Assembly: GCA_017640785.1 (NCBI GenBank)
Contig: JAEPPZ010000007.1
Coordinates: 62,001 to 126,000 of the forward strand
Direction: 5' to 3'
DNA: 64,000 nucleotides
Source: Balneola sp.
GTDB taxonomy: Bacteria > Bacteroidota > Rhodothermia > Balneolales > Balneolaceae
The notes under the pieces were generated by a model. It worked only from the letters and a program-made list of their open reading frames with translations, was not told where the DNA came from and made no database searches. This document shows, piece by piece, positions 7,330 through 15,522 of this stretch. The translations under genes and the position numbers were made by a program. How positions within the stretch are numbered: the first letter of the stretch is position 1; each line of letters starts with the position of its first letter.

Positions 7330-8706
7330 CTGGAAACTTTAGATACTATTTTAGCCGAATTTTCATCCTTCATGTGGGGAACGCCGCTCGTTGTTTTGTT
7401 AGTTGGCGGTGGATTATTTTTCCTTATTTATTCACGTTTTATCCCATATCGGTATTTTTTCCATTCCATAAATATTCTTCGGGGAAAATACGACGATCCG
7501 AACGATCCGGGCGATATCAGTCATTTCGAAGCACTCGCTAGTGCACTTGCCGCTACGGTTGGGTTAGGAAATATTTCCGGAGTTGCAGTAGCAATAGCTA
7601 TTGGTGGGCCGGGAGCCGTTTTCTGGATGTGGATCAGTGCCATTGTGGGCATGGCAACGAAATTCTTTACTTGTACACTTTCCATCATGTACAGAGGAAA
7701 GGACACCAACGGCGACATTCAGGGTGGAACCATGTATATGATCATGGAAGGTCTTGGAAAAAAGTGGAAACCTCTTGCGGTGCTCTTTGCAGTGGCAGGA
7801 TTGTTTGGTCCTCTTCCAATTTTTCAGGCAAATCAGGTTACACAAATTGTAAGAGATTTTGTGTTGATACCAAATGGTTTAGCGGATGCTGCAAATCATT
7901 TCAATACAGATCTGATAAGTGGAATCGTAATTCTGTCTATTGTTTCATTGGTGATTTTCGGTGGTATTAAACGAGTTGGAAAAGTAGCTTCCAAAATGGT
8001 TCCGGCTATGGTGGTCATTTATGTTGCGTGTGTATTGGTGATCATTGGAATTAATATTGATATGCTTGGAAGCACCTTCGCTTTAATTTTCACGGATGCT
8101 TTTACAGCTAATTCCGCAATGGGTGGAGCTCTTGGAGCACTGATCGTAACCGGAGTTCGAAGAGCGGCATTCTCAAACGAAGCCGGAATTGGTACTGCAA
8201 CACTTGCTCATGGAGCTGCAAAAACCAAAGAGCCTGTTCGTGAAGGATTGGTTGCCATGATGGGCCCATTCATTGATACTCTGGTTGTTTGTACAATGAC
8301 GGCTTTAGCTATCCTGGTTACCGGAGTTTGGACTTCCGGCGATGATAATGGAATCACGCTTACCGCTTCTGCTTTTGAAGCGGCGCTTGGGCCATATGGT
8401 GTTTATCTGTTGATCTTCTGTGTGTTGATATTCGGATTCAGTTCATTGTTTACCTATTCGTACTACAGTACTAAATGTCTTGGTTTCCTGATCGGTGCCG
8501 ACAAGCAGAAATACTTCAATTTCTTTTATGCAGGAGCCATCATCTTCGGTTCTGTTGCAACCATACAGGCCGTATTGAACTTTACGGATGGAATGTTTGC
8601 ATTAATGGCTATTCCTACGATGACAGTAGCATTGTTACTTTCACCAAAAGTAATGGCAGCAGCGAAAGATTACTTCGGAAGAATGGAGAAGAAAGAGATT
8701 TTGTAG
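7330..8706 (+). CDS. Alanine or glycine:cation symporter (AGCS family)
   Basis: An Na+/H+-coupled small-amino-acid importer. The first ATG (7372) gives 444 residues beginning in MWGTPLVVLLVGGG, but homology-like sequence extends 14 codons upstream: frame translation from a CTG at 7330 reads LETLDTILAEFSSFMWG, the typical AGCS N-terminus. No ATG, GTG or TTG lies in frame there before a stop at 7285. Family motifs are clear: FEALASALAATVGLGNISGVA, GGPGAVFWMW, GTMYMIMEGL and RRAAFSNEAGIG. Around ten membrane helices. I place the likely N-terminus at 7330 but the true start codon is uncertain (see findings). Confidence 0.85.
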   Translation: METLDTILAEFSSFMWGTPLVVLLVGGGLFFLIYSRFIPYRYFFHSINILRGKYDDPNDPGDISHFEALASALAATVGLGNISGVAVAIAIGGPGAVFWMWISAIVGMATKFFTCTLSIMYRGKDTNGDIQGGTMYMIMEGLGKKWKPLAVLFAVAGLFGPLPIFQANQVTQIVRDFVLIPNGLADAANHFNTDLISGIVILSIVSLVIFGGIKRVGKVASKMVPAMVVIYVACVLVIIGINIDMLGSTFALIFTDAFTANSAMGGALGALIVTGVRRAAFSNEAGIGTATLAHGAAKTKEPVREGLVAMMGPFIDTLVVCTMTALAILVTGVWTSGDDNGITLTASAFEAALGPYGVYLLIFCVLIFGFSSLFTYSYYSTKCLGFLIGADKQKYFNFFYAGAIIFGSVATIQAVLNFTDGMFALMAIPTMTVALLLSPKVMAAAKDYFGRMEKKEIL

Positions 8707-8767
8707 GTTTACAGAGGGTAAAATTAGCTGATTGTGAAAGATAAAAATAATTCACTGGCTTTTACCC

Positions 8768-8925
8768 GAGCCTGGAGGCTCTCCTAGCTTAAAATCCTTG
8801 TTTATAAAAGAAAATAACTAAACTCTGACAGGATTTAACTTCAGAAAGGTTTTTAAGCTTATGCTCAAAATAATCCTGTCAGAGTTGTCACAGCCATAAA
8901 TAAGCAACGACTTCAGTGAAGCTAG
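8768..8925. repeat. Inverted-repeat element, copy 1
   Basis: The core is a perfect 15-bp inverted repeat, AACTCTGACAGGATT at 8821-8835 and its complement at 8872-8886. It is preceded by a GAGCC/GGCTC hairpin at 8768-8781 and bounded by CTAGCTT (8784-8790) and AAGCTAG (8919-8925). The same arrangement recurs at 10274-10404, and a core-only copy is at 9607-9673. It has no coding capacity, and together the copies look like a small non-autonomous mobile or REP-type element. Confidence 0.75.
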
Positions 8926-8941
8926 ACTCAATTTAAAGAGA

Positions 8942-9331
8942 CTAAAGCAAGATCAAATCCAGCTCAGAGGCAATCATTTCAAAATCACGATCATTTTGCA
9001 ATAGCGAGATGTTATTTTCGATACAATAGGTTGCTAAAATCATATCAACGGTTTTGCGAATAGTAATTCCTTTTTTTCTTAGGGATCTGAAATTTTCCGC
9101 TGACTTTAACGCAATTTCTATTCCTGCAACTGAGTGACAAGGGATTGTTTTAAAGATTTCTACAGCGGTCAAAAAGTCACTATCTTTTCGAAAACCTTGC
9201 AGAACCTCAGTAATGACTAAATCTGCACTTATTACTCTTTCTCGAGATAAGTATTCGACCAGAGCATCAACTTTTTCATTGTTAGTGTCATTAAAAAAGT
9301 CAATCCAGATCGAGCTGTCTGCAAGAATCAT
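8942..9331 (-). CDS. vapC: VapC-type PIN-domain ribonuclease toxin
   Basis: A 129-residue PIN domain. The four acidic positions of the Mg2+-dependent ribonuclease site are visible: Asp5 (ILADSSIWID), Glu42 (VITEVLQG), Asp96 (TVDMILATYC) and Asp114 (LQNDRDF). VapC toxins cleave tRNA or rRNA when released from the antitoxin. The ATG overlaps the stop of the upstream antitoxin gene by four bases (ATGA), the standard type II toxin-antitoxin arrangement. The target RNA cannot be predicted. The module lies between copies of an inverted-repeat element, which fits transfer as a cassette. Confidence 0.9.
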   Translation of the reverse strand: MILADSSIWIDFFNDTNNEKVDALVEYLSRERVISADLVITEVLQGFRKDSDFLTAVEIFKTIPCHSVAGIEIALKSAENFRSLRKKGITIRKTVDMILATYCIENNISLLQNDRDFEMIASELDLILL

Positions 9332-9531
9332 GAGACGTGTTTGCTGGTTCTCATATCATCCAAATCACCTTCCCATTTTAATTTTCCGCGAAATTTAATA
9401 ATGTCTTTTTGAGACTCGATTCTTACAAAAAGCTTCAAAGCTTCATTAACCACATCTTTTTTCGTTTTCAGGTCACTCATCTTAAGCGCCTTTTCCATCA
9501 AGTCATCATCAATATCAATATTTGTTCTCAT
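9328..9531 (-). CDS. vapB: VapB-type antitoxin
   Basis: A 67-residue protein. The N-terminal RTNIDIDDDLMEKALKMS and KTKKDVVNEALKLFVR segments match the ribbon-helix-helix DNA-binding region of VapB-family antitoxins, followed by an acidic tail with WEGDLDDMR that would wrap the toxin. It precedes and overlaps vapC by 4 bases. It probably represses its own operon together with VapC; an inverted repeat at 9543-9574, just upstream of the ATG, is a good operator candidate. Confidence 0.88.
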   Translation of the reverse strand: MRTNIDIDDDLMEKALKMSDLKTKKDVVNEALKLFVRIESQKDIIKFRGKLKWEGDLDDMRTSKHVS

Positions 9532-9542
9532 AGTAAAACCTC

Positions 9543-9574
9543 AATGTGTATAGATTTTGAATATTATACACATT
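9543..9574. promoter_or_regulatory. Candidate VapB operator
   Basis: A perfect 10-bp inverted repeat, AATGTGTATA (9543-9552) and TATACACATT (9565-9574), separated by 12 bases and located 12 bases upstream of the vapB ATG. It is AT-rich and overlaps where the promoter must be. Autoregulation through such palindromes is usual for vapBC operons; binding here is inference. Confidence 0.65.
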
Positions 9575-9606
9575 TATAACTTTCCAAAGAATTAGAAATT
9601 GCTTCC

Positions 9607-9673
9607 AACTCTGACTGGATTTATAAATTCGTTTATGAATAGAAGTCTATATTCTAATAATCCTGACAGAGTT
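9607..9673. repeat. Inverted-repeat element, copy 2 (core only)
   Basis: Left end AACTCTGACTGGATT (9607-9621) and right end AATCCTGACAGAGTT (9659-9673) form an imperfect inverted repeat. Ends and spacing match the cores at 8821-8886 and 10304-10368, but the flanking GAGCC hairpin seen in the other two copies is absent. Confidence 0.7.
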
Positions 9674-9741
9674 GTTCTTTTCTAGAGCGTACCAAAGATT
9701 TATATTCTGCTTGAATTCTAAAAGGCAAACGATCCAACAAA

Positions 9742-10239
9742 GTGATAGATCCTGAAAAACTAACAGGCAGTAAAACCTATGAAGGGGATAACTGGCTTTA
9801 TTTTCCTCCCAAAAAATATGAAGGTCTTCCGCCGGAGCATAAAGACCAGCTATTCTATCTGGATAAAGGATCAAATGAACATGTCTATAATGTAGCTAAT
9901 GAACTTGATATACTTTGCGGCGATGACGGTTGGGGGAACAAGCCTTTCAGCGGTGGTTGCTATGAGAAGGTCACTAAAACAGAAAGCTGGGCAACCGAAG
10001 ATGAGTTAAAGAAATGGATGTATAATTGCGGGGTACCGTTCAAATCTGAAGTTTTACTACTTCCGGTATTTGCGCCTGAAGATCAGCCAATGCTGCAAAC
10101 AACCTGGAAAATGGCAGTAAAATATGCGGAGACATTTTTCAGTTATGATAATTTGATCATTTTGGACCCGAAACTAAAATGGTGCCTCTATTATCATCAC
10201 GATGATATCATATACTTTGCAGAAGGAAGGCGTTTTTGA
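9742..10239 (+). CDS. Hypothetical protein of unknown family
   Basis: A 165-residue soluble protein with no signal peptide or membrane segment; the start is GTG at 9742 (reading MIDPEKL). It is rich in Trp, Tyr and acidic residues, with conspicuous stretches GDDGWGNKPFSGGCYEKV near 60-77 and KWCLYYHHDDIIYFAEG near the C-terminus. I do not recognise the family. The gene is isolated between copies 2 and 3 of the inverted-repeat element and next to vapBC, so it may be accessory. An immunity-like or cargo role would be speculation. Confidence 0.5.
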   Translation: MIDPEKLTGSKTYEGDNWLYFPPKKYEGLPPEHKDQLFYLDKGSNEHVYNVANELDILCGDDGWGNKPFSGGCYEKVTKTESWATEDELKKWMYNCGVPFKSEVLLLPVFAPEDQPMLQTTWKMAVKYAETFFSYDNLIILDPKLKWCLYYHHDDIIYFAEGRRF

Positions 10240-10273
10240 GGAAACTAGATTTCTAAAATCCGGGCTGTTTTCC

Positions 10274-10404
10274 GAGCTTGAAGGCTCTCCCGTTTAACTT
10301 TTAAACTCTGACTGGATTTTGCTTTAGAAAATTTTTTAAATCTATGCTCTAACATTCCTGTCAGAGTTGCCCCAACCATAAACAACAATGGCTTCAGCTA
10401 TTTA
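10274..10404. repeat. Inverted-repeat element, copy 3
   Basis: It contains the same order of parts as copy 1: a GAGCT/GGCTC hairpin (10274-10287), then AACTCTGACTGGATT (10304-10318) and ATTCCTGTCAGAGTT (10354-10368), then a CCATAAAC...GGCTTCAG tail like the CCATAAAT...GACTTCAG tail of copy 1. It lies in the gap between the unknown gene and the metalloprotease. Confidence 0.72.
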
Positions 10405-10488
10405 AACTGTAAAAAGCTTTAACCCGAATTTTAAATCCCATCAAAAAGCGGTTACTTTAAGTTTAGATGTTAACCTAACTACAAAGTA

Positions 10489-12915
10489 ATGAAGCGACTT
10501 TTTCTCTTATTCCTAATTCCCGTATTCGTAATTTCACTATTTAGCGAAGCGACTGCTCAAACACCATCCATCAAAGAAAAAACCAAAGATCTTAAAGTCA
10601 CAGAAGGTTATTTCGATTATTACTTCGATGAGGACAACGACAAGATGTGGCTCAAAGTTGATAAGCTGAACGAAGAGTTTTTGCATGCTAATTATCTGGC
10701 AGCCGGTGTTGGTTCAAATGATATTGGGCTGGACAGAAGCCAACAAGGCGGACAGCGAGTGGTTTATTTCGAAAAGCGCGGACCAAAGCTAATGTTGATC
10801 CAGCCAAATCTGGATTATGTGGCAAAGTCAGATAATGAACTGGAAAAGAAATCAGTAAGAGAAGCGTTTGCATCATCGGTAATTCATGGCTTTAAAATTG
10901 AAGCTGAAGAAAATGGTTCCTACCTGATCGACCTGACTCCTTTCTTAATGGACGATTCACATAACGTTTCAGGGAGATTAAGAAGCATGGGAGAAGGCTC
11001 GTACAATCTGGATAAGAACAGATCTGCTTTGTATGCAGAAGGAACGTTCAACTTTCCGATGAATACCGAATTCGAAGTAATGCTCACTTTTGCAGGAAAT
11101 CCGACAGGAAGATATTTACGGTCAGTAGCTCCTGATGCGAACTCTATCACGGTAAGAACGCATCATTCTTTTGTTCAACTTCCGGATGATAATTACGAAC
11201 CAAGAGAATTTGATCCTCGTGGAGGATTCTATGCAACTTCTTATCAAGATTATGCAACACCGATCGGCGAACCAATGGTGAAAAGATTTATCAACCGACA
11301 CCGATTGCAAAAGAAAAACCCGGGAGCAGCAGTAAGTGAAGCAGTTGAGCCGATCGTTTATTATTTAGATAACGGAACACCTGAGCCGGTTCGCGGGGCG
11401 CTGCTAGATGGCGCCAGATGGTGGAATCAGGCTTTTGAAGCTGCAGGATATAAAGATGCTTTTCAGGTTAAAGTGCTGCCAGATGATGCGCATCCTTTGG
11501 ACATTCGATACAATGTGATAAACTGGGTGCATCGCTCAACTCGTGGGTGGTCGTATGGTGGTTCGGTTACAGATCCAAGAACGGGCGAGATCATTAAAGG
11601 AAATGTATTACTGGGTTCGCTTCGTGTCCGACAGGATTATATGATAGCCCAGGGATTATTGGCTCCATTTGAAGAAGGAAATGAGGATGATCCAAGAATG
11701 CTGGAAATGGCGTTGGCTAGAATTCGTCAGCTTTCGGCACATGAAATTGGGCATACTTTGGGGATTTATCACAATTTTGCTGCCAGTGTAAATGGTCGTG
11801 AATCCGTAATGGATTACCCGCATCCAAAAGTAGATATCAAAAATGGAGAATTGGATCTGAGTGATGCGTATGATGTTGGTATCGGAGACTGGGACATTGT
11901 AACGATCAAGTTTGGTTATCAGGACTTCCCGAACGGCATAAATGAAAAAGAAGCGCTTAACAAGATTCTGGAAGCAGCCCATTTGGATGGACTAAAATAT
12001 ATATCTGACAGTGATGCCCGTCCACAAGGCGGCGCTCATCCGTACGCGCATTTATGGGAATACGGAAACGACCCGGCAACCCAGCTTTCGCATATTCTGG
12101 AAGTTCGTAAGATCGCTTTAGATAATTTTGGTGAAGCTAACATCAGAAAAGGAACTTCGATGTCTGAATTGGAAGATGTATTAGTTCCGATCTATTTATT
12201 CCACAGATATCAACTTGAAGGAACCGTTAAGCTGATCGGAGGTCTGGATTATTATTACAAGCTTCGTGGCGACAATCAACCAAATCCGGAGATCGTTGAT
12301 GCAGCGATTCAACGAAAGGCTTTGAATGAAATGTTGAAAGCTATTGACGCAAAAGTATTGGCTATTCCTGAAAACTTGTTAGATCTGATCCCAACAAGAC
12401 CTGCGGGGATTTCATCATCCAGAGAATTATTCAGTGGGAATACAGGGCCAAGCTTAGACGCTTTGGGAATAGCTGAAACAGCCGCAGAATTATCTGTCAG
12501 TTTGATCTTAAATCCTCAAAGAGCAAATCGTTTGGTAGAGTACGGAGCAAGAGATAACAACCTTACTCTTAAAGAAACCATTGACGAATTAATGGAAAGT
12601 AGCTGGAATAAGAAAAAAGAAAGAGGATATTTAGGCTCCATTCAGGATGTGGTAAATTCAGTAGTAACGAAAAATCTGATAGAACTCCATGCTTCCAGAC
12701 AGTCGAACCCGCTAACCAAAGCTATTGTAGCTTCAGAGTTGATAAAGCTTTCTCAGATGTTATCTGAGCGATCAAACGACCCAATGGCTTTACATGCTTC
12801 TATGATGATAGATAGTTATTTGGATGACCCGAGCGAATTTGAAGCACCAAGAACACTTTCGGCGCCTCCGGGCTCCCCAATTGGTTCCGGCCCGATGTTT
12901 TATTGTGAGTTTTGA
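10489..12915 (+). CDS. Secreted zinc-dependent metalloprotease (metzincin, DUF4953/DUF5117-type)
   Basis: An 808-residue protein with a signal peptide (residues 1-23, cleaved after a TAQ-like site). The extended zinc motif HEIGHTLGIYH is at 418-428 (ligands His418, His422, His428; catalytic Glu419) and the Met-turn sequence SVMDYP follows at 439-444, which is diagnostic of metzincins. The upstream region (about 30-290) and the C-terminal helical region correspond to the accessory domains of the large DUF5117-DUF4953 family of Bacteroidota. It probably acts in the periplasm or outside the cell on proteins or peptides. Monocistronic by spacing. Confidence 0.85.
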   Translation: MKRLFLLFLIPVFVISLFSEATAQTPSIKEKTKDLKVTEGYFDYYFDEDNDKMWLKVDKLNEEFLHANYLAAGVGSNDIGLDRSQQGGQRVVYFEKRGPKLMLIQPNLDYVAKSDNELEKKSVREAFASSVIHGFKIEAEENGSYLIDLTPFLMDDSHNVSGRLRSMGEGSYNLDKNRSALYAEGTFNFPMNTEFEVMLTFAGNPTGRYLRSVAPDANSITVRTHHSFVQLPDDNYEPREFDPRGGFYATSYQDYATPIGEPMVKRFINRHRLQKKNPGAAVSEAVEPIVYYLDNGTPEPVRGALLDGARWWNQAFEAAGYKDAFQVKVLPDDAHPLDIRYNVINWVHRSTRGWSYGGSVTDPRTGEIIKGNVLLGSLRVRQDYMIAQGLLAPFEEGNEDDPRMLEMALARIRQLSAHEIGHTLGIYHNFAASVNGRESVMDYPHPKVDIKNGELDLSDAYDVGIGDWDIVTIKFGYQDFPNGINEKEALNKILEAAHLDGLKYISDSDARPQGGAHPYAHLWEYGNDPATQLSHILEVRKIALDNFGEANIRKGTSMSELEDVLVPIYLFHRYQLEGTVKLIGGLDYYYKLRGDNQPNPEIVDAAIQRKALNEMLKAIDAKVLAIPENLLDLIPTRPAGISSSRELFSGNTGPSLDALGIAETAAELSVSLILNPQRANRLVEYGARDNNLTLKETIDELMESSWNKKKERGYLGSIQDVVNSVVTKNLIELHASRQSNPLTKAIVASELIKLSQMLSERSNDPMALHASMMIDSYLDDPSEFEAPRTLSAPPGSPIGSGPMFYCEF

Positions 12916-12927
12916 TAGATGTGAGTA

Positions 12928-12973
12928 TTTAGTAGTTAGTATTGTACGCGGAAGCTCAATACTAACTACTAAA
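12928..12973. repeat. Hairpin with 17-bp stem built of heptamers
   Basis: A perfect 17-bp inverted repeat (12928-12944 and 12957-12973) with a 12-base loop lies between the metalloprotease gene and aat. Each arm reads in 7-base steps (agtattt, agtagtt, agtattg), which links it to the heptamer arrays elsewhere in the window. There is no T-tract, so terminator function is uncertain. Confidence 0.65.
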
Positions 12974-12989
12974 ATCTGTGTACTAAAAA

Positions 12990-13574
12990 ATGAAAATTAT
13001 CCCGCCTGAAATATTACTCGAAGCTTATGCTCAGGGCATTTTTCCGATGGCGGATTCAAGAGAGGACGAAGAGGTAGATTGGTATTCTGCCCGAAAGCGA
13101 GGCGTCATTCCTTTAAATGAATTTCACATGACAAAGAATGTTATGCGGATCATTCGCCAAGGTAGGTTCGAAGTGAGAGTTGATGAAAACTTCAGAGAAG
13201 TGGTAAAAGCATGTGCTGATCGGGAAACCACATGGATCAATGACCTGATCTTAAACTCCTATGATATCTTAAACCAATCAGGGAATGCCCATTCAGTAGA
13301 AGTTTACAAAGAAGGAAACTTGGCCGGAGGATTATACGGGGTGACTTTGGGCGGAGCCTTCTTTGGTGAAAGTATGTTCAGAAAAGAAAAAGAAGCAGAT
13401 AAGGTAGCACTGTATTATTGCCATCAGATCTTAAAAGAGAATAGGTTTACACTTTGGGACACACAATTCTATACAGAGCACTTAGGCAGATTTGGCTGTA
13501 AAGAAATCGAAGCAAAAGAATACGAGAAGTTGCTCGAAGAAGCACTTAAGATTGAAGCAGAATTCACTCTGTAA
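12990..13574 (+). CDS. aat: Leucyl/phenylalanyl-tRNA--protein transferase
   Basis: A 194-residue enzyme that adds Leu or Phe from aminoacyl-tRNA to N-terminal Arg or Lys of proteins, marking them for ClpAP through the N-end rule. Recognised by LLEAYAQGIFPMADS near 9-23, VDWYSARKRGVIPL near 28-41, the TTWINDLILNSY segment, AHSVEVYKEGNLAGGLYGVTLGGAFFGES and FGESMF near the catalytic region. Length is shorter than E. coli Aat (234) because the N-terminal domain is reduced, as is usual in Bacteroidota. ATG start follows the hairpin region. Confidence 0.92.
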   Translation: MKIIPPEILLEAYAQGIFPMADSREDEEVDWYSARKRGVIPLNEFHMTKNVMRIIRQGRFEVRVDENFREVVKACADRETTWINDLILNSYDILNQSGNAHSVEVYKEGNLAGGLYGVTLGGAFFGESMFRKEKEADKVALYYCHQILKENRFTLWDTQFYTEHLGRFGCKEIEAKEYEKLLEEALKIEAEFTL

Positions 13575-13597
13575 ATCAATCAGCAAAATCAGTAATC

Positions 13598-13631
13598 AAA
13601 AAAAACCGCATTTGAATTCAATCAAATACGG
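13598..13631 (-). terminator. Intrinsic terminator, minus strand
   Basis: On the minus strand a 10-bp stem (CCGTATTTGA with TCAAATGCGG, one G-T pair) is followed by eight T residues (the A-run at 13598-13605). It lies just after the minus-strand secreted-protein gene that ends at 13656 and would also separate it from convergent aat. Confidence 0.8.
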
Positions 13632-13655
13632 CTCTGATATGATTTCGGTCTATGT

Positions 13656-14831
13656 TTAGTATTCGGTAACTACAACTTGTTCTAGAGCTTTCTCACGAGA
13701 GATCTGCCCCCGATCTAGTTGATCTAGAACTGACTTTTTAAGCTGGAAGTCGATACGTTCAGGGATGTCGTTATAACGGCCTCTGACGTTGACAGTAGTA
13801 AGAATATACTGATCAGGCTTTACTGAGCTTACAGTTCTTCCGTAGTCAACGAGATATTCTTTAATGTTGGTTTTCAGATTATTGTAAGCACTGGCTACTT
13901 TCCTGAGATATTCGATCTCTTCTTTTTCAAGATCTTCCTTGGCATCAGGCGCATCTCTTGAAGAAGACCGGATATAGGCACCTGTTACAGTAATTCCGGT
14001 GACGTTTCCAAATAAACGATTATTAGTTCTGTAACTGGCATCCAGATTAAATATAGCTCCAAAGTTATCAAGCATCAGATAGTTCACGTTACCACTTAAA
14101 CGGAATGATTCATCCCCTTGCTCTTTCAATGCTGTTTCGAAAATGTTGCTCATTACTTTAAGATCAAGATACTCTTTATCAGTAGTTGAAGCGGTTTGCA
14201 CTTTATTTGCAAAAGCTGATTCATTGATCTTTCCTGATCGATAATCGTCCAGATCTTTCTTGGTCACGGAACCGGAGATCACAGGTAGTTTTTCTGTCTC
14301 TTTACGGTCTATTTTTCCATTTGAAGAAGTATATACCAGTGACGGAAAAGAGTGGCGTGAGTTTGAACCATATATTACCATCACATTTTCTGTTGGTTTT
14401 AACTGGCCTATAGTTGAAGCATAGTCCTTCAAAAACTCAGTTATTCGATCCTTAACGCTTTCTTCATCTACTTTAACATTGTCATCATCAGAACTGCTAG
14501 TGCTGTAGCTGTAGTAAAATGAGTTAGAGCTTCCTTCGCCATCTGAAGATTGAGACAGAACGAATGAGGAACTGGTCTGAACATTAAAAATAATTCCATA
14601 TCCGGGTAGATATGTTCCTCGAACATTTCTGGAGCCACCGGCAAAATCGGCTATATAAACAGCTCTGGAAGATGAAGTTCCGGAATAGGTTTTAAACATT
14701 TCTCCGAGAATATTCTCCATTATCTTTATATCACGGTTCATTCGGTTGGCATCAAAACTTTGTGCCCAGCCTAACGATGAAGTCAAAAGTATAATTAACA
14801 GTGCGGGTAATATTTGTTGTATTCGTTTCAT
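13656..14831 (-). CDS. Secreted protein with two tandem repeats, in an ECF sigma operon
   Basis: Encodes 391 residues from the ATG at 14831; this start has an AAGGA 8 bases upstream and opens with a signal peptide (MKRIQQILPALLIILLTSSLGWAQ). The mature part looks internally duplicated. The first half has IMENILGEMFK, PGYGIIFNV, FLKDYASTIGQLKP and a DLDDYRSGKINESAF-like segment. The second has VMSNIFETALK, DNFGAIFNL, IKEYLVDYGRTVSSVKP and VLDQLDRGQISREKAL in the same order. Function unknown. It is the third gene after the sigma and anti-sigma genes and probably the output or sensor of that system. Confidence 0.7.
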   Translation of the reverse strand: MKRIQQILPALLIILLTSSLGWAQSFDANRMNRDIKIMENILGEMFKTYSGTSSSRAVYIADFAGGSRNVRGTYLPGYGIIFNVQTSSSFVLSQSSDGEGSSNSFYYSYSTSSSDDDNVKVDEESVKDRITEFLKDYASTIGQLKPTENVMVIYGSNSRHSFPSLVYTSSNGKIDRKETEKLPVISGSVTKKDLDDYRSGKINESAFANKVQTASTTDKEYLDLKVMSNIFETALKEQGDESFRLSGNVNYLMLDNFGAIFNLDASYRTNNRLFGNVTGITVTGAYIRSSSRDAPDAKEDLEKEEIEYLRKVASAYNNLKTNIKEYLVDYGRTVSSVKPDQYILTTVNVRGRYNDIPERIDFQLKKSVLDQLDRGQISREKALEQVVVTEY

Positions 14832-14844
14832 GGTTTTTCCTTGT

Positions 14845-15522
14845 TTAATTTCCATAACTAACAGTTTGTATTATTTCGCCTAATACCTGTTCGTTTTCTC
14901 GAAAACGTGTAAAAGTGTTTTCTTTAAGATCTTCTAAGCCGGAGCTGATAAGTTGTAAATCGTTTGTTCTTTGGCTTTCCAGATAGGAAGCAAAGCTTGC
15001 AAAAGTTTCTTCCAATTGAATGTTCTGTTGTTCCTGAGCATCTGCTACTACTTGCTGAACCAAAGCCACATTATCACGCTGAATTTGCTGAACAATTTGT
15101 TCAACCTGAGCAGCGGAGAAAGTTTTTTCAGCAGAGGGAATTACTCCAAAACCCAACTGAACTCCGGCGTCTGTATATGACACATTCAAACCGGTTAATG
15201 CTCCTGTGACAATAAATACAAAAGCTAAAACAGCTACACCAAAACCAGCCTGAGCAAAAGCATTTCTGGGAGTTAAAGCAGTAAGTATGTTTTGCCAAAA
15301 TCCTTCAGAAGAAGCTTTTGTGGGTTCCATAATAACCAGCTGTTCAGCGGGGTCCTGCACCGGAAGATGGTGGAGAAAAGACTGGGTTTCAGTGAGTTCT
15401 TCAAATTCTTGTTTCAGATCGTCATGTTGGTCGATGAAATCCAGAAGCTCAGACTTCTTTGCCTCATCCAATTCGCCATACATGTAATCCATTAAGAGTA
15501 ATCGCGCTTGTTCTTTATTCAT
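14845..15522 (-). CDS. Anti-sigma factor-like membrane protein
   Basis: Encodes 225 residues from the ATG at 15522 (GAGGT upstream), which overlaps the sigma-factor stop by 8 bases. The N-terminal helical region (MNKEQARLLLMDYMYGELDE... LLDFIDQH) resembles the zinc-less anti-sigma domain that starts DYMYGELD. One membrane helix is at about 92-112, and a Gln-rich periplasmic coiled-coil region (VEQIVQQIQRDNVALVQQV) follows. It probably holds the ECF sigma factor at the membrane until a cell-envelope signal arrives. Operon: sigma, anti-sigma, secreted repeat protein. Confidence 0.78.
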   Translation of the reverse strand: MNKEQARLLLMDYMYGELDEAKKSELLDFIDQHDDLKQEFEELTETQSFLHHLPVQDPAEQLVIMEPTKASSEGFWQNILTALTPRNAFAQAGFGVAVLAFVFIVTGALTGLNVSYTDAGVQLGFGVIPSAEKTFSAAQVEQIVQQIQRDNVALVQQVVADAQEQQNIQLEETFASFASYLESQRTNDLQLISSGLEDLKENTFTRFRENEQVLGEIIQTVSYGN

